DNA of 64,000 bases from Neobacillus cucumis. Lineage in GTDB: Bacteria > Bacillota > Bacilli > Bacillales_B > DSM-18226. The DNA lies in NCBI RefSeq assembly GCF_023715505.1, contig NZ_JAMBOH010000001.1, positions 434,001-498,000 of the forward strand. Direction: 5' to 3'. Below, in pieces: positions 28,234 to 37,363 of the stretch (positions are counted from its first letter, which is position 1; each line of letters starts with the position of its first letter). Position numbers and translations under genes: made by a program. A model generated the notes under the pieces. That model had not been told where the DNA came from, did not search any database, and saw nothing but the letters and a program-made list of their open reading frames with translations.

Positions 28234-29295
28234 TTACAATATAATTAAATCCTTTGTAGAGTGGGTTAGAGCTTCATTATGAGTGTCCGTAATTAATGTA
28301 TCGTCTTCAATTCGAACGCCGCCAAGACCTGGGATGTAGATACCGGGTTCACAAGTAACCACCATGCCAGACTCTAAAATAGTATCAGACCTCATTGATA
28401 AACCAGGGCCTTCATGAATTTCAAGTCCAATTCCGTGACCAGTTGAGTGACCAAAGTATTCACCATAGCCCTTTTCTGTTATGTAGTCTCTTGTAATTGC
28501 ATCTGCTTCTTTTCCTGTAATACCAGGTTTAAATCCAGCCATCCCACGCAGCTGTGCTTCAAGGACAATTTGGTAAATTTCCTTCAGCTTGGGATCTGGT
28601 TCACCAACGGCAACTGTCCGGGTAATGTCGGAAACATAGCCATTGTAATAGCAGCCATAGTCCATTGTTACAATATCCCCTGCTTCGATTACTTTATCAC
28701 TTGCAACACCGTGTGGCAGGGCAGAACGATGACCTGAAGCAACGATGGTATCAAAGGATGAGGAAGCAGCACCAGCCTTTCTCATAAAAAACTCAAGCTC
28801 ATTTGATACTTCTAATTCGGTTTTACCTGGGCTGATAAAATCCAAAATATGTTTAAAGGCAGCATCAGCGATATCTGCTGCTACCTTTAATATCTTAATC
28901 TCTGCGTCTGTCTTAATCAAGCGTAACTTTTCAATTACACCGGAAATCGGGACTAGGTCAGATTCTATTTCTTTGTCATATACTTTAAAGGAAGAATATG
29001 TTAAGAACTCCTCTTCAAAACCAAGCTTTTTAATACCTAAATTTTTAACTTGCTGCGCAACTTCTTCCGGAACTGAACCAGAATATTTTATAATCTCAAA
29101 TCCTTGGCATTGTTCGGATGCTTGTTCAATATATCGGAAGTCTGTAATGAACTGTGCTTTGTCTTCGCTAATTAAAACTACACCTGCTGTTCCTGTAAAA
29201 TTGGATATGTAGCGGCGATTGTAAGGGCTGGTAATTAACATTCCATCAATGCCATTTGCAGAAAAGGCTGATCGTAACTTCTCTAATTTTTCCAA
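28234..29295 (-). CDS. Xaa-Pro aminopeptidase, M24 family (YqhT)
   Basis: This dimetal aminopeptidase releases residues preceding proline. It has an N-terminal creatinase-like domain and a C-terminal pita-bread fold with ligands visible in MDYGCYYNGYVSDITR, GHSTGHGIG, VTCEPGIY and VRIEDD. 353 aa; TTG start after GGAGAGTGGAGATACA. It lies directly upstream of efp. The B. subtilis aroQ (yqhS), normally beside it, is absent. Confidence 0.93.
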   Translation of the reverse strand: MEKLEKLRSAFSANGIDGMLITSPYNRRYISNFTGTAGVVLISEDKAQFITDFRYIEQASEQCQGFEIIKYSGSVPEEVAQQVKNLGIKKLGFEEEFLTYSSFKVYDKEIESDLVPISGVIEKLRLIKTDAEIKILKVAADIADAAFKHILDFISPGKTELEVSNELEFFMRKAGAASSSFDTIVASGHRSALPHGVASDKVIEAGDIVTMDYGCYYNGYVSDITRTVAVGEPDPKLKEIYQIVLEAQLRGMAGFKPGITGKEADAITRDYITEKGYGEYFGHSTGHGIGLEIHEGPGLSMRSDTILESGMVVTCEPGIYIPGLGGVRIEDDTLITDTHNEALTHSTKDLIIL

Positions 29296-29373
29296 TGTAT
29301 CTCCACTCTCCCTAATAATGGTTGTAGATAAAAATATTTTATCATAACCTTTAATTATTAGACTAATTAGAAC

Positions 29374-29871
29374 TTAGGTTGAAGCCTCTTTGTCTTGCAC
29401 TTTAGTAATTTCATATTCATAATTAATCGAATATCCAATAAAAGTTCCATATAATATATATAGACAAATAGAAGTTATAACAGTGTCCCTGCCTAACTCA
29501 GTAAATGGTTTAATTCCTGGGAAAATGGGATTAAGAACATAAAATACCAATAAAAATAGTACAATTCCAAATCCAATCCCAAACCATATGCCCTTTAGTT
29601 TTCTTAGGGCCACATAATAAATGAATGCTGATAAAATTGAAACAATCATCAAAAATATCAAGGAGATGACTTTGCCAAGCCAGCTGTATTTCCAATCACC
29701 CAATGCCCATGGTTCCAGTATGACATTGGGGCTAACATCTGTAAAATTAAAAAAATAAGCAACGTACCCAATGACACCCCAAAAAAAACCTCCAAACAAA
29801 CCAGTCCAAAAAACCATCATTAAAAAAGACATTGGTTTTGGATACTGATCCATATGCTTTTCATTTGACAT
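29374..29871 (-). CDS. yqhR: YqhR family membrane protein
   Basis: This 165-aa protein has four predicted transmembrane helices and the conserved opening FLMMVFWTGLFGGFFWGVIGYVAYFFNFT. Its position, divergent from yqhQ, matches B. subtilis. Function is unknown. ATG follows GGAGGTAGTCATA. The divergent gap 29872-30111 is AT-rich and shows no gene. Confidence 0.88.
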   Translation of the reverse strand: MSNEKHMDQYPKPMSFLMMVFWTGLFGGFFWGVIGYVAYFFNFTDVSPNVILEPWALGDWKYSWLGKVISLIFLMIVSILSAFIYYVALRKLKGIWFGIGFGIVLFLLVFYVLNPIFPGIKPFTELGRDTVITSICLYILYGTFIGYSINYEYEITKVQDKEAST

Positions 29872-30111
29872 TATGACTACCTCCGTTCTTACTTTAACCT
29901 TGCTCTTTTCTATGTAATTCTTTCTAATTTCAAGGATTATTATGCCCTTAGAAAATCAATCCTTACATAGAAAAAATTTTTCTGCGTTTTTATATGGAAA
30001 TATTATGTCATCCTAGAGGTTTTTTCACTTTTCTAGTAGAATAAAATTAAGTACATACAGATTTATCATTTCTGCTATTGTGCAACTATGTTATAGGTTG
30101 GTGTTTAAACC

Positions 30112-31056
30112 ATGTCTAATTCTCAAAAACCCGTATATGGCGGCCAAGCAGTCGTTGAAGGTGTAATGTTTGGCGGGAAACATCATTATGTCACCGCTAT
30201 CCGCAGGAAAGATGGTTCTGTAGAATACTTTCACTTGCCACGGAAAGCCAATCCTTTTTTAACTATTTTAAAAAGGATTCCGTTTCTGCGTGGTATCATT
30301 TCAATCGTTGAAGCTAGTGCGAATGGCTCAAAACATTTGAACTTTTCAACCGAAAGATTTGATGTAGATCCTAAAGATGATGATACAATCAAGGAAAAAG
30401 AAGTTTCAAAATTGACGATGTATTTAGGGGTAGCCGTTATAGGAGTCATATCGTTTTTATTTGGGAAATTTGCTTTTACATTAATTCCAGTTTTTTTAGC
30501 TGTCCTAACAAAGCCAATTTTCCCATCAGATTTTGCCCAAGTACTGGTTGAAGGCTTCTTTAAGCTGGTACTGCTCCTATCATATATATATTTTGTTTCA
30601 CTAACTCCTCTTATAAAAAGAGTGTTTCAATATCATGGTGCTGAGCATAAAGTAATAAACACCTTTGAAGCAGGGGTAGAATTATCAGTTGAAAATGTGC
30701 AGGCTCACTCTCGGCTGCACTATCGCTGTGGCAGCAGTTTCATTTTATTTACGGTCATTGTCGGAGTTTTTGTGTATTTACTTGTCCCAACAACACCGCT
30801 ATGGTTGAGGGTTGTTGACCGTATTCTTTTAATACCTGTGGTGTTAGGGATTTCCTTTGAGGTCTTACAGGTAACCAACAAATTAAGGGATATTCCAGTA
30901 TTAAAGTATCTTGGTTTGCCTGGACTATGGCTTCAATTGTTAACGACAAAAGAACCAAGTAATGACCAAGTAGAAGTGGCCATTCTCTCTTTCCAAGAAT
31001 TATTAAAGAGAGAGCAGGAAACAGAGTTTGATCCAAAAACTGAAGAAATTGTCTAA
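30112..31056 (+). CDS. yqhQ: DUF1385 membrane protein YqhQ
   Basis: A 314-aa polytopic protein of the DUF1385 family. The signature GGQAVVEGVMFGG at the N-terminus and FQYHGAEHKVINTFE with HSRLHYRCGSSF are conserved. Three to four membrane helices are visible. Function is unknown; it is broadly conserved in Firmicutes. Confidence 0.93.
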   Translation: MSNSQKPVYGGQAVVEGVMFGGKHHYVTAIRRKDGSVEYFHLPRKANPFLTILKRIPFLRGIISIVEASANGSKHLNFSTERFDVDPKDDDTIKEKEVSKLTMYLGVAVIGVISFLFGKFAFTLIPVFLAVLTKPIFPSDFAQVLVEGFFKLVLLLSYIYFVSLTPLIKRVFQYHGAEHKVINTFEAGVELSVENVQAHSRLHYRCGSSFILFTVIVGVFVYLLVPTTPLWLRVVDRILLIPVVLGISFEVLQVTNKLRDIPVLKYLGLPGLWLQLLTTKEPSNDQVEVAILSFQELLKREQETEFDPKTEEIV

Positions 31057-31122
31057 ATCTTTTTACCTGTGTGTTTAAAAGAATAAAAAAATGCTTAAGA
31101 TGCTCTTAGGGAGGTGGCTTTC

Positions 31123-31506
31123 TTGAAAAATCGGACATCAACAATTATTGTTGGGGTACTTATTATTCTTGCATTACTAGGACTTGTTAGTTCATTTACA
31201 GCAAATCCTGCCGGTTTCATTCAGGGAATAGCTGTCATCGCATTGATCGGTTTAGTCATTTATTTCCTTTTTCGAAGGTTTTCAAATTCGAGCCCTCAGA
31301 AAAAAGAGCAGCGGGCATTTCTTAAGGCAGCTAAAAAGTCAAAAAAACGATTACAGCAAAAGGGTGGAGATTCTACTGCCAAGACCTCCTCTCTAGGAAC
31401 TTTAACTTCATTAAAGAAAAGCACCAAGACAAAAAAGAAATCACCTGCTCATTTGACCGTTATCGACGGCAAAAAGGGTAAAAAGAAAAATCGAGCGTCT
31501 TTTTAG
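31123..31506 (+). CDS. yqhP: SA1362-like membrane protein YqhP
   Basis: This small protein has two hydrophobic helices (TIIVGVLIILALLGLVSSF, GIAVIALIGLVIYFLF) and a long Lys/Ser-rich cytoplasmic tail. The TTG at 31123 (MKNRTST) is chosen because GGGAGG lies 8 nt upstream; the frame opens at a GTG at 31114 inside that Shine-Dalgarno. About 127 aa. It follows yqhQ as in B. subtilis. Function is unknown. Confidence 0.85.
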   Translation: MKNRTSTIIVGVLIILALLGLVSSFTANPAGFIQGIAVIALIGLVIYFLFRRFSNSSPQKKEQRAFLKAAKKSKKRLQQKGGDSTAKTSSLGTLTSLKKSTKTKKKSPAHLTVIDGKKGKKKNRASF

Positions 31507-31521
31507 ACACTCGATTTTTTA
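31486..31521 (+). terminator. Terminator of yqhQP
   Basis: AATCGAG-GTCT pairs with AGAC-CTCGATT around TTTT and is followed by TTTT. The left arm overlaps the last codons of yqhP. Confidence 0.85.
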
Positions 31522-31603
31522 TTAGAAAGCGGAATCACCTGGACCAAGGAAAAAGTAGTTCATTTTTTCCTTGGGGCTGAAACAAGCTATATCTATCTAA
31601 CCT

Positions 31604-32488
31604 TTAATAACTCCAACGGTTCAAAAACGTCTTTGCATGTTCCCGTCCGATATCAAATAACTTTTGTTTCTTTTCATTTGTAAGGCTAAACTCAGTTAAG
31701 GAAACACCCTCTGCTTTAATAAATATAATATTTTCGACATGTTTTTTTGAAATATACCTTTGATCGTGAGCGTCTTTCATCGTTTCAAATAAGGCCCCGA
31801 ATAATTGAATACCGTTTTTAATTTGATGTTTTTCATGTTCATATTCGCTTGGACTTAACTTTATACCAAGAACAGGCCTGACCTTTTTTACATTTTCTTT
31901 ATCAAAAAGCCACATAGGAAAATTACTTAACACTCCCCCATCCACTAAAACATTCACTCCATCTATTGACCGCAATTTAACTGGTTCAAAAAAATACGGA
32001 ATACTGCAGCTCATTCTGATAGCTTTGGCAATTGAAAAAGAACCAGGATTTATTCCGAATTTTTCTAAGTCATCGGGCAATACCACCATTTGTCCGTTCG
32101 TAAGATCTGAAGCAATTAATCTCAGTGTATCCGGAGGGAGATCCGAAAATGTCCTCAACCCTTTTGCTTCGAGTTTCTCCTTCAACCATCTTTCAAGTTC
32201 ATTTCCTTTATAAAGTCCTAATTTCCAATAAACCAGCAGCCATTTAGCAATTGAAAAAGGAATAATGCTTTTTCGAGAATCAAGTAATTTAGGCAGATCA
32301 AATTCATCCACCAATTCATAAATTTCTTTACTGGTATATCCCGCCGCCACTAAGGCCGCAATAATTGAACCCGCACTTGTTCCTGCGACCCTAACAAATT
32401 TAAATCCTCTGCTTTCTAGTTCCTCATAGGCTCCTATGAGGGCGAACCCTTTAATTCCCCCTCCAGAAAAAACGCCGTCTATATTCAT
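31604..32488 (-). CDS. yqhO: Patatin-like phospholipase YqhO
   Basis: A patatin-fold serine hydrolase. Oxyanion loop FSGGGIKGFALIG, nucleophile motif GTSAGS (GxSxG) and catalytic Asp in VLVDGGVLSNFPMW are present. 294 aa, without a signal peptide. It is placed beside yqhP as in B. subtilis. The lipid substrate is unknown. Confidence 0.92.
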   Translation of the reverse strand: MNIDGVFSGGGIKGFALIGAYEELESRGFKFVRVAGTSAGSIIAALVAAGYTSKEIYELVDEFDLPKLLDSRKSIIPFSIAKWLLVYWKLGLYKGNELERWLKEKLEAKGLRTFSDLPPDTLRLIASDLTNGQMVVLPDDLEKFGINPGSFSIAKAIRMSCSIPYFFEPVKLRSIDGVNVLVDGGVLSNFPMWLFDKENVKKVRPVLGIKLSPSEYEHEKHQIKNGIQLFGALFETMKDAHDQRYISKKHVENIIFIKAEGVSLTEFSLTNEKKQKLFDIGREHAKTFLNRWSY

Positions 32489-32568
32489 GGGCAGCCACTC
32501 CTAAAGATGAACTTGTTACATCTTTAGTCAGTGTGATTGGGATATAGTACGGCGGACGAGTAAAAAAT

Positions 32569-33594
32569 TTAAGTGAAATATTGGACTACCGCATTTGGGA
32601 AAAATTCTTGGACATATTCTCTGATGGTACTTTCAAGGTCCTTTGCCTCTTCGGTTGGATAGACATATTTACCAATACCGTACCTCCCCCATTTATACTT
32701 TCTTTTTTCCTCATTCATTTCAAGCTTTGTTTTTGGGTAACGTTTGGCAATAACATTTTTTGCGGGTTTCGTAAAACGATGCTGAATTAATTCAAAAGTA
32801 AGATCCGGTATGTCTACACCTGTAAGTTCCTCACTTAGACGCTCAAATAATTCTCGATATCCTTCCTTCCAGTCTTCATGCATGTAGATAGGGGCAACGA
32901 TAAAACCCAATGGATATCCGGCATTAGCGACTTTCCGGGCAGCCCTTAATCGTTCTTCAAAGGAAGATGTTCCGGGCTCAAAGTTCTTAATGACGTAACG
33001 TGAATTGACGCTAAACCTGAATCTGGTTTTCCCATTATGCTTAGCATCGAGAAGGTGGTCGACGTGATGAAATTTTGTCACAAAACGAAGCTGACCATAT
33101 TCGGATTGTCCAAAGAATTCAATTGCTTTCTTTAAGGAATGGGTTAGATGATCTAATCCGACAATGTCGGATGTACAGGCCGCTTCAAAGCGTGTAATTT
33201 CGGGTTTTCGTTCATCCATGTATTTCTGCGCCTGCTCAAAGATTTCATCTAAATTAACATAAGTCCTGATATAGGGCTTACTTCCAAGGGTGGTCTGCAA
33301 GTAACAATAATGGCAGTGACCCATGCATCCGGTTGCGAGCGGAATAGCATACTCAGCAGATGGTTTGGAGGTATCGAATTTTAAAGTTCTTCTGATTCCT
33401 ACTACCAAGGTCGATTTGGCATTTCGGTATTGTTGCAGTTCATTATCTCCGGGAATTCCTCTGACTTGATTATGTGAAGTGGTTTCGCGAATCTCAAGAC
33501 CTAATTTAGTGAACTTTTCTTTTAGCTCCCTGCCAAGGGGATATTCTAATGCTTTGGGCTCGATATAGACAAGCTGTGGCATAAAAGGCTCCAT
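32569..33594 (-). CDS. splB: Spore photoproduct lyase
   Basis: SplB is the radical SAM enzyme that directly reverses spore photoproduct (thymine dimer) during germination. The cluster-binding Cys are in GCMGHCHYC (C90, C94, C97, the CxxxCxxC form), and the conserved H-donor Cys region is FEAACTSDIVG. 341 aa, collinear with B. subtilis SplB (QLVYIEPKALEYPLG at the start). No splA is seen upstream; the gap 33595-33700 shows no gene. Confidence 0.96.
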   Translation of the reverse strand: MEPFMPQLVYIEPKALEYPLGRELKEKFTKLGLEIRETTSHNQVRGIPGDNELQQYRNAKSTLVVGIRRTLKFDTSKPSAEYAIPLATGCMGHCHYCYLQTTLGSKPYIRTYVNLDEIFEQAQKYMDERKPEITRFEAACTSDIVGLDHLTHSLKKAIEFFGQSEYGQLRFVTKFHHVDHLLDAKHNGKTRFRFSVNSRYVIKNFEPGTSSFEERLRAARKVANAGYPLGFIVAPIYMHEDWKEGYRELFERLSEELTGVDIPDLTFELIQHRFTKPAKNVIAKRYPKTKLEMNEEKRKYKWGRYGIGKYVYPTEEAKDLESTIREYVQEFFPNAVVQYFT

Positions 33595-33697
33595 TACCGA
33601 CTCCCTCTTTTCTGCTTGTTTTTTAGTAGTATGAGTTGTTGTGAGGGAAGATAATAAATAATAATGGAGAGAAGTTTTTCCATCTTTAGATAAGAAA

Positions 33698-33836
33698 AAG
33701 CGGAAGCACCTTGATCAGCCCCGACAGGCATGAGACGAGCCAGCCGAAAGGTGCTTTTTAACCTTTTGGACGGCTCATCTGTAGATCCTCGAGGGGCTAG
33801 GCACTGGAACTAGACAATTCTTAACGTCAATAACAT
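33698..33836. repeat. Dispersed imperfect palindromic repeat, copy 5
   Basis: A full-length copy beginning AAGCGGAAGCACCTTGATCA and ending GGGGCTAGGCACTGGAACTA. It has the inner hairpin CCGAAAGGTG...CTTTTGGACGG. Same orientation as copies 1 and 2. Confidence 0.85.
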
Positions 33837-33853
33837 TTATACCCTCTCAGTAC

Positions 33854-33888
33854 AAAAAAGAGCATCGGGTCACCGATACTCTTTTTTC
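33854..33888 (-). terminator. Terminator of the NlpC/P60 gene
   Basis: AAAAAAGAGcATCGG pairs with CCGATaCTCTTTTTT just downstream of the stop at 33897. Confidence 0.85.
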
Positions 33889-33896
33889 ACTAGCTT

Positions 33897-34349
33897 TTAG
33901 ATATGTTTGGCACCAATATATTTTGGTTTCCAGTATGTGTTGCTTGTATAGGTGACAATGACACCCTTAGATGAAGATGCCATAATCATTTTACCTGAAC
34001 CAATATAAATCGCTACGTGTGTTGGTCTGCTTGCCTTAGTAGGGGCAAAGAACATTAAATCTCCAACCTGTGGTGAACTTACGCGATATCCTTTTGTATA
34101 GAACATGTCAGCTGCGGTGCGTGGCAATGCTACTCCAGCCTTCCCAAAAGAATATTTTACAAGTCCAGAACAGTCAAAACCTGCAGGAGTTATTCCACCC
34201 CATCTATATGGAACACCTAAGTTTGTTTTCGCTATTGAAATTGCTTTTGTATGATAATATGCCGCTTCTGCTTTATCACCCGAAGTGGCAAATAAAGAGG
34301 TAGTTATTGTAGCTGTGATTACAAATGCTGCAATTATTTTCTTTATCAT
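33897..34349 (-). CDS. Secreted NlpC/P60 family peptidoglycan hydrolase
   Basis: A signal peptide (MIKKIIAAFVITATITTSLF, cleavage near AEA) precedes a single NlpC/P60 domain. Catalytic Cys lies in GFDCSGLV, His in PTHVAIYIG, and a third polar residue follows. It likely cleaves D-Glu-meso-DAP bonds. No LysM or SH3 binding domain is present, so targeting is unclear. ATG 34349 follows AAGGGGG; the frame to 34415 is not supported. 150 aa. Confidence 0.92.
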   Translation of the reverse strand: MIKKIIAAFVITATITTSLFATSGDKAEAAYYHTKAISIAKTNLGVPYRWGGITPAGFDCSGLVKYSFGKAGVALPRTAADMFYTKGYRVSSPQVGDLMFFAPTKASRPTHVAIYIGSGKMIMASSSKGVIVTYTSNTYWKPKYIGAKHI

Positions 34350-34470
34350 TTTGTTATTCCCCCTTGGGTGAGTTGATATCTTTACTATACAAGGAAAGGA
34401 TAACAGGCACGTCACAGCTATATTACAATACGATCACAAAGTTATTTTAAAATAATTTATAGATAATAAT

Positions 34471-34505
34471 AAAAAAAGAGAATGGAAGCCAATTCCATCC
34501 TCTTA
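34471..34505 (-). terminator. Terminator of nrdJ
   Basis: AAGAG-ATGGAA and TTCCAT-CTCTT form a hairpin followed on the minus strand by a T-rich tract. Confidence 0.8.
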
Positions 34506-34512
34506 ATAGTTA

Positions 34513-36252
34513 TTATAAACCACACTTTAATTGAGCATTACAGTTCGTACATGTGTTGCAGCCGCCGATTTCTTTGACTTTTCCTTTGCGGCAGACTGGG
34601 CATGTATTACCGACCTCAGAACCTATGGTTACGTCTGTTGAACGAAGGTCACTGATTGTGTCTACAAGGACCACATGTTGATGTGGTTTTTCATCAAACA
34701 TGGATAATTGTTCATTTGTATTTTCTTCTGCTTTAAGCGTTAAGACTTGTGAATCACGTGAACCGTCCACATAGACAGTACCGCCTTTCGCACCGCCGCG
34801 ATATAGGCGCTCGTATACTTTTTCTACTTGTTCTACGCTGTATCCTTTTGGTGCGTTAACGGTTTTACTAATGGAGCTGTCGATCCAACGCTGGATGACA
34901 CATTGAACGTCGGCATGGGCTTCTGGTGCAAGCTCCATGGCTGTAACGAACCAGTTTGGCAGGTTGTTAGCGTCTGCTTCTGGGTGTTGATCTAGATATT
35001 CTTGTACGATATCGGCCTTAACTTCAATAAATTTGCCAAGACGTCCACTGCGGAAGTAAGAGAATGAGAAGTAAGGCTCTAATCCTGTCGAAACTCCGAC
35101 CATGGTCCCAGTGGATCCAGTTGGAGCCACGGTCAGCAAATGTGAATTTCTAATTCCTTTTTCGAGTATAGATTCACGAATATCTTCAGGCATTTTTTTC
35201 ATAAAACCAGTATTAATGAATGCCTGTCTTAGGCGGTTTGTTTCTTCGGGTGTTTCACCTGTTAAGAACGGGAAGCTCCCCTTCTCTGTTGCTAATTCAA
35301 CAGATGTTCTATAAGCAGTTGTTGCAATGGCTTCGAATACTTTATCGACTAGCTCATTACCTTCTGGTGAACCATACTCCGTTTCACAGTAGATTAACAA
35401 ATCATGTAATCCCATGACTCCAAGACCTACACGGCGCTCTCCAAGAGCTTGCTTTTTATTTTCTTCAAGGAAGTATGGAGTAGCGTTAATAACGTTGTCC
35501 TGCATACGCACACCGACTGCTACAGTTTGTTTTAGTTTTTCAAAATCAACTGTTTTAGATTCCTTATCTGCCATTTCAGCAAGGTTTACTGCTGCAAGGT
35601 TACATACTGAAAATGGTGCAAGTGGTTGTTCTCCACACGGATTGGTTGCTACAACTTGTTGTCCATATGCTTTGGCATTTGTCATGTCGTTAGCATTATC
35701 GATAAAGAATATACCTGGTTCTGCAGAGTAGGTAGCGCAGATATTGATTAAATTCCAAAGTTCTTTTGCCTTAATTTTTTTATAGACACGAACTTTGTAT
35801 CCAAGTTTTTCCCACTCACGCACGTCACCGACTTTGTGCCATTCTTCATTGTAAATGTTCATTTCTTCTTGATTGTAGTGTTCAACATATGGGAATCGAA
35901 GTTCATAATCACCATCGTTTTCTACAGCTTCCATAAATTCCTTTGTCAAACAAACGGAAATGTTTGCACCGGTTAGGAACTCAGAATTATGAACGGTATA
36001 ATTTCCACCAGTTAGAAGCTTTTCCTCAGCATGAGCAATGCTATTTTCATCAAAACCACCAAACCCGGGAATTGTTTTATAATTTACAATCCCTTGATAC
36101 ATCGCAGTTTCTTGTGGCGTTAAAGGTGTAAACTTAAGTTTATCCTTTGCATGTTTTTTAATGGTTTCATCGTTTGTATTTTCAATTAAGAATCGTAGGA
36201 TTCTAGGATTCTGCATTTTTGAAATAATAAATTCAATAATGTCTGGATGCCA
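34513..36252 (-). CDS. nrdJ: Class II (B12-dependent) ribonucleotide reductase, exon 2
   Basis: This encodes the C-terminal 579 residues of NrdJ, which makes dNTP precursors using adenosylcobalamin independently of oxygen. It contains the active-site segment NPCGEQPLAPFSVCNLAAVNL, the barrel motif APTGSTGTMVGVSTGLEP, and a C-terminal Cys-rich tail (CPVCRKGK...CNTCTNCNAQLKCG). The frame opens at TGGCATCCAGAC (WHPDI) straight after the intron; the internal ATG at 36216 is not the start. Joined to exon 1 it gives 852 aa. Confidence 0.93.
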   Translation of the reverse strand, partial: WHPDIIEFIISKMQNPRILRFLIENTNDETIKKHAKDKLKFTPLTPQETAMYQGIVNYKTIPGFGGFDENSIAHAEEKLLTGGNYTVHNSEFLTGANISVCLTKEFMEAVENDGDYELRFPYVEHYNQEEMNIYNEEWHKVGDVREWEKLGYKVRVYKKIKAKELWNLINICATYSAEPGIFFIDNANDMTNAKAYGQQVVATNPCGEQPLAPFSVCNLAAVNLAEMADKESKTVDFEKLKQTVAVGVRMQDNVINATPYFLEENKKQALGERRVGLGVMGLHDLLIYCETEYGSPEGNELVDKVFEAIATTAYRTSVELATEKGSFPFLTGETPEETNRLRQAFINTGFMKKMPEDIRESILEKGIRNSHLLTVAPTGSTGTMVGVSTGLEPYFSFSYFRSGRLGKFIEVKADIVQEYLDQHPEADANNLPNWFVTAMELAPEAHADVQCVIQRWIDSSISKTVNAPKGYSVEQVEKVYERLYRGGAKGGTVYVDGSRDSQVLTLKAEENTNEQLSMFDEKPHQHVVLVDTISDLRSTDVTIGSEVGNTCPVCRKGKVKEIGGCNTCTNCNAQLKCGL

Positions 36253-37363
36253 CGCTCATACCGTCCCTTTCAGGATATTTTCTCTGCTTGTCTGCAGACG
36301 GTCTAGACTATATCATCACCCTCAGCATTCACTGTTAGGGGCCGGGCGCTAATGAGAGTTTATTGTTGGGACTCACTCTCTAGTCGTTGAACCTTCGCCA
36401 TTAACTATGCCCAATGACGCTTGGCTGCAGATTGTCCAATACTTGCAATTTTTAAAGCTTTCACGCCCACCGTTTCCAGTCACGTTGTAGCTTGCAAGTC
36501 TCTAAGGATTTCCCCGCAATTCACCCGATTTTCTAGTCATTCATCTTCTGAATGACGCGGACTAGTGCATCTATAAAAATGGATTCTTTACCATAGGTCT
36601 TCTCATGGCACTTCTTACAAAGGGTTATTCCATTCGATACATCAAACTGCTTCTCAGGATATAGTTTTTTAGGGTAGATATGATGTGCAGCTATCTGTTT
36701 AGATTTAGAATTATATCCAGGCATTTTACATTTGAAGTTGTCCCGAATATATACTTTCTTCCGCCATTCTTTATATTCAGCAGAATCTGTAATATCCTCA
36801 GTTTCAACTCGATTCTTTTTAAGGTATTCAACGTAACAATTGTAGCTGCAAAAACTTTTTCTAGTTCTATGCCACAATTATTACAATTAAATATTATCCT
36901 ATTTTTACCCTGGAATCTTTTATTTTTTGAAGGGATCTTTGTGAATGCTTTTTACCTCTTCTTGGAGCACCTTTGTCAATGTCATTGTGCCCTCGTAGTT
37001 CCCACCCAAAATATAATATTCTATCCAAAATTGTTGTATAGCTGACATTTAACTCATTTGCAATTACCGTATACCCTTTTTTCTGTACTATATATTGGTC
37101 ATATAACCAATTTTTATCATCATATAGGTTGCTTCCTAATTTTAACGCATTTTTTCTAATTCCATATCTTCTTAAGCGCCCTTTTATGATTGATTTTGTA
37201 TAGCCCGTATCCGTTGCTATCTCCTGAACAGTTTGGTTATCAACTATATACCTTTGATAAAGTAAATCTTTAGTTAGATTTAACATGATTGAACCTCCTT
37301 CAACCACGAACATCCGTTCTAGTTAAATCATACCAAACAACCCATTTTTTGTCACTTTTTTCA
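36253..37363 (-). ncRNA. Group I self-splicing intron in nrdJ
   Basis: The 1111-nt intervening sequence lies between codons for ...IMLAD and WHPDI.... Exon 1 ends in U and the intron ends in G, the group I rule. Core elements on the minus strand are: P AATTGCGGGGAAATCC (36522-36507), Q AATCTGCAGCCAAGC (36433-36419), R GTTCAACGACTAGA (36392-36379) and S GATGATATAGTC (36317-36306), with R and S pairing as P7. A broken HNH endonuclease is encoded upstream of the core. Splicing restores one NrdJ frame. Confidence 0.9.
36533..37313 (-). pseudogene. HNH homing endonuclease of the nrdJ intron, two frameshifts
   Basis: The N-terminal part (from 37313) has helix-turn-helix-like repeats (QTVQEIATDTGYTKSIIKGRL; GYTVIANELNVSYTTILDRI). 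The C-terminal part (to 36533) has an HNH core with AAHHIYPKKL, NGITLCKKCHE. Between them the frame shifts twice at A5 runs. Adding one A at each run would give RVKNRIIFNCNNCG, then ELEKSFCSYNCYVEYLKKN, a complete CxxC/CxxxC zinc finger. It is either decayed or affected by homopolymer sequencing errors. It would promote intron homing into intronless nrdJ. Confidence 0.82.

Noticed and set aside
37361..37363. TGA at the end of the nrdJ N-terminal part as another selenocysteine codon
   Set aside because: Group I intron boundaries and core explain it, and the protein resumes at WHPDI after 1111 nt.
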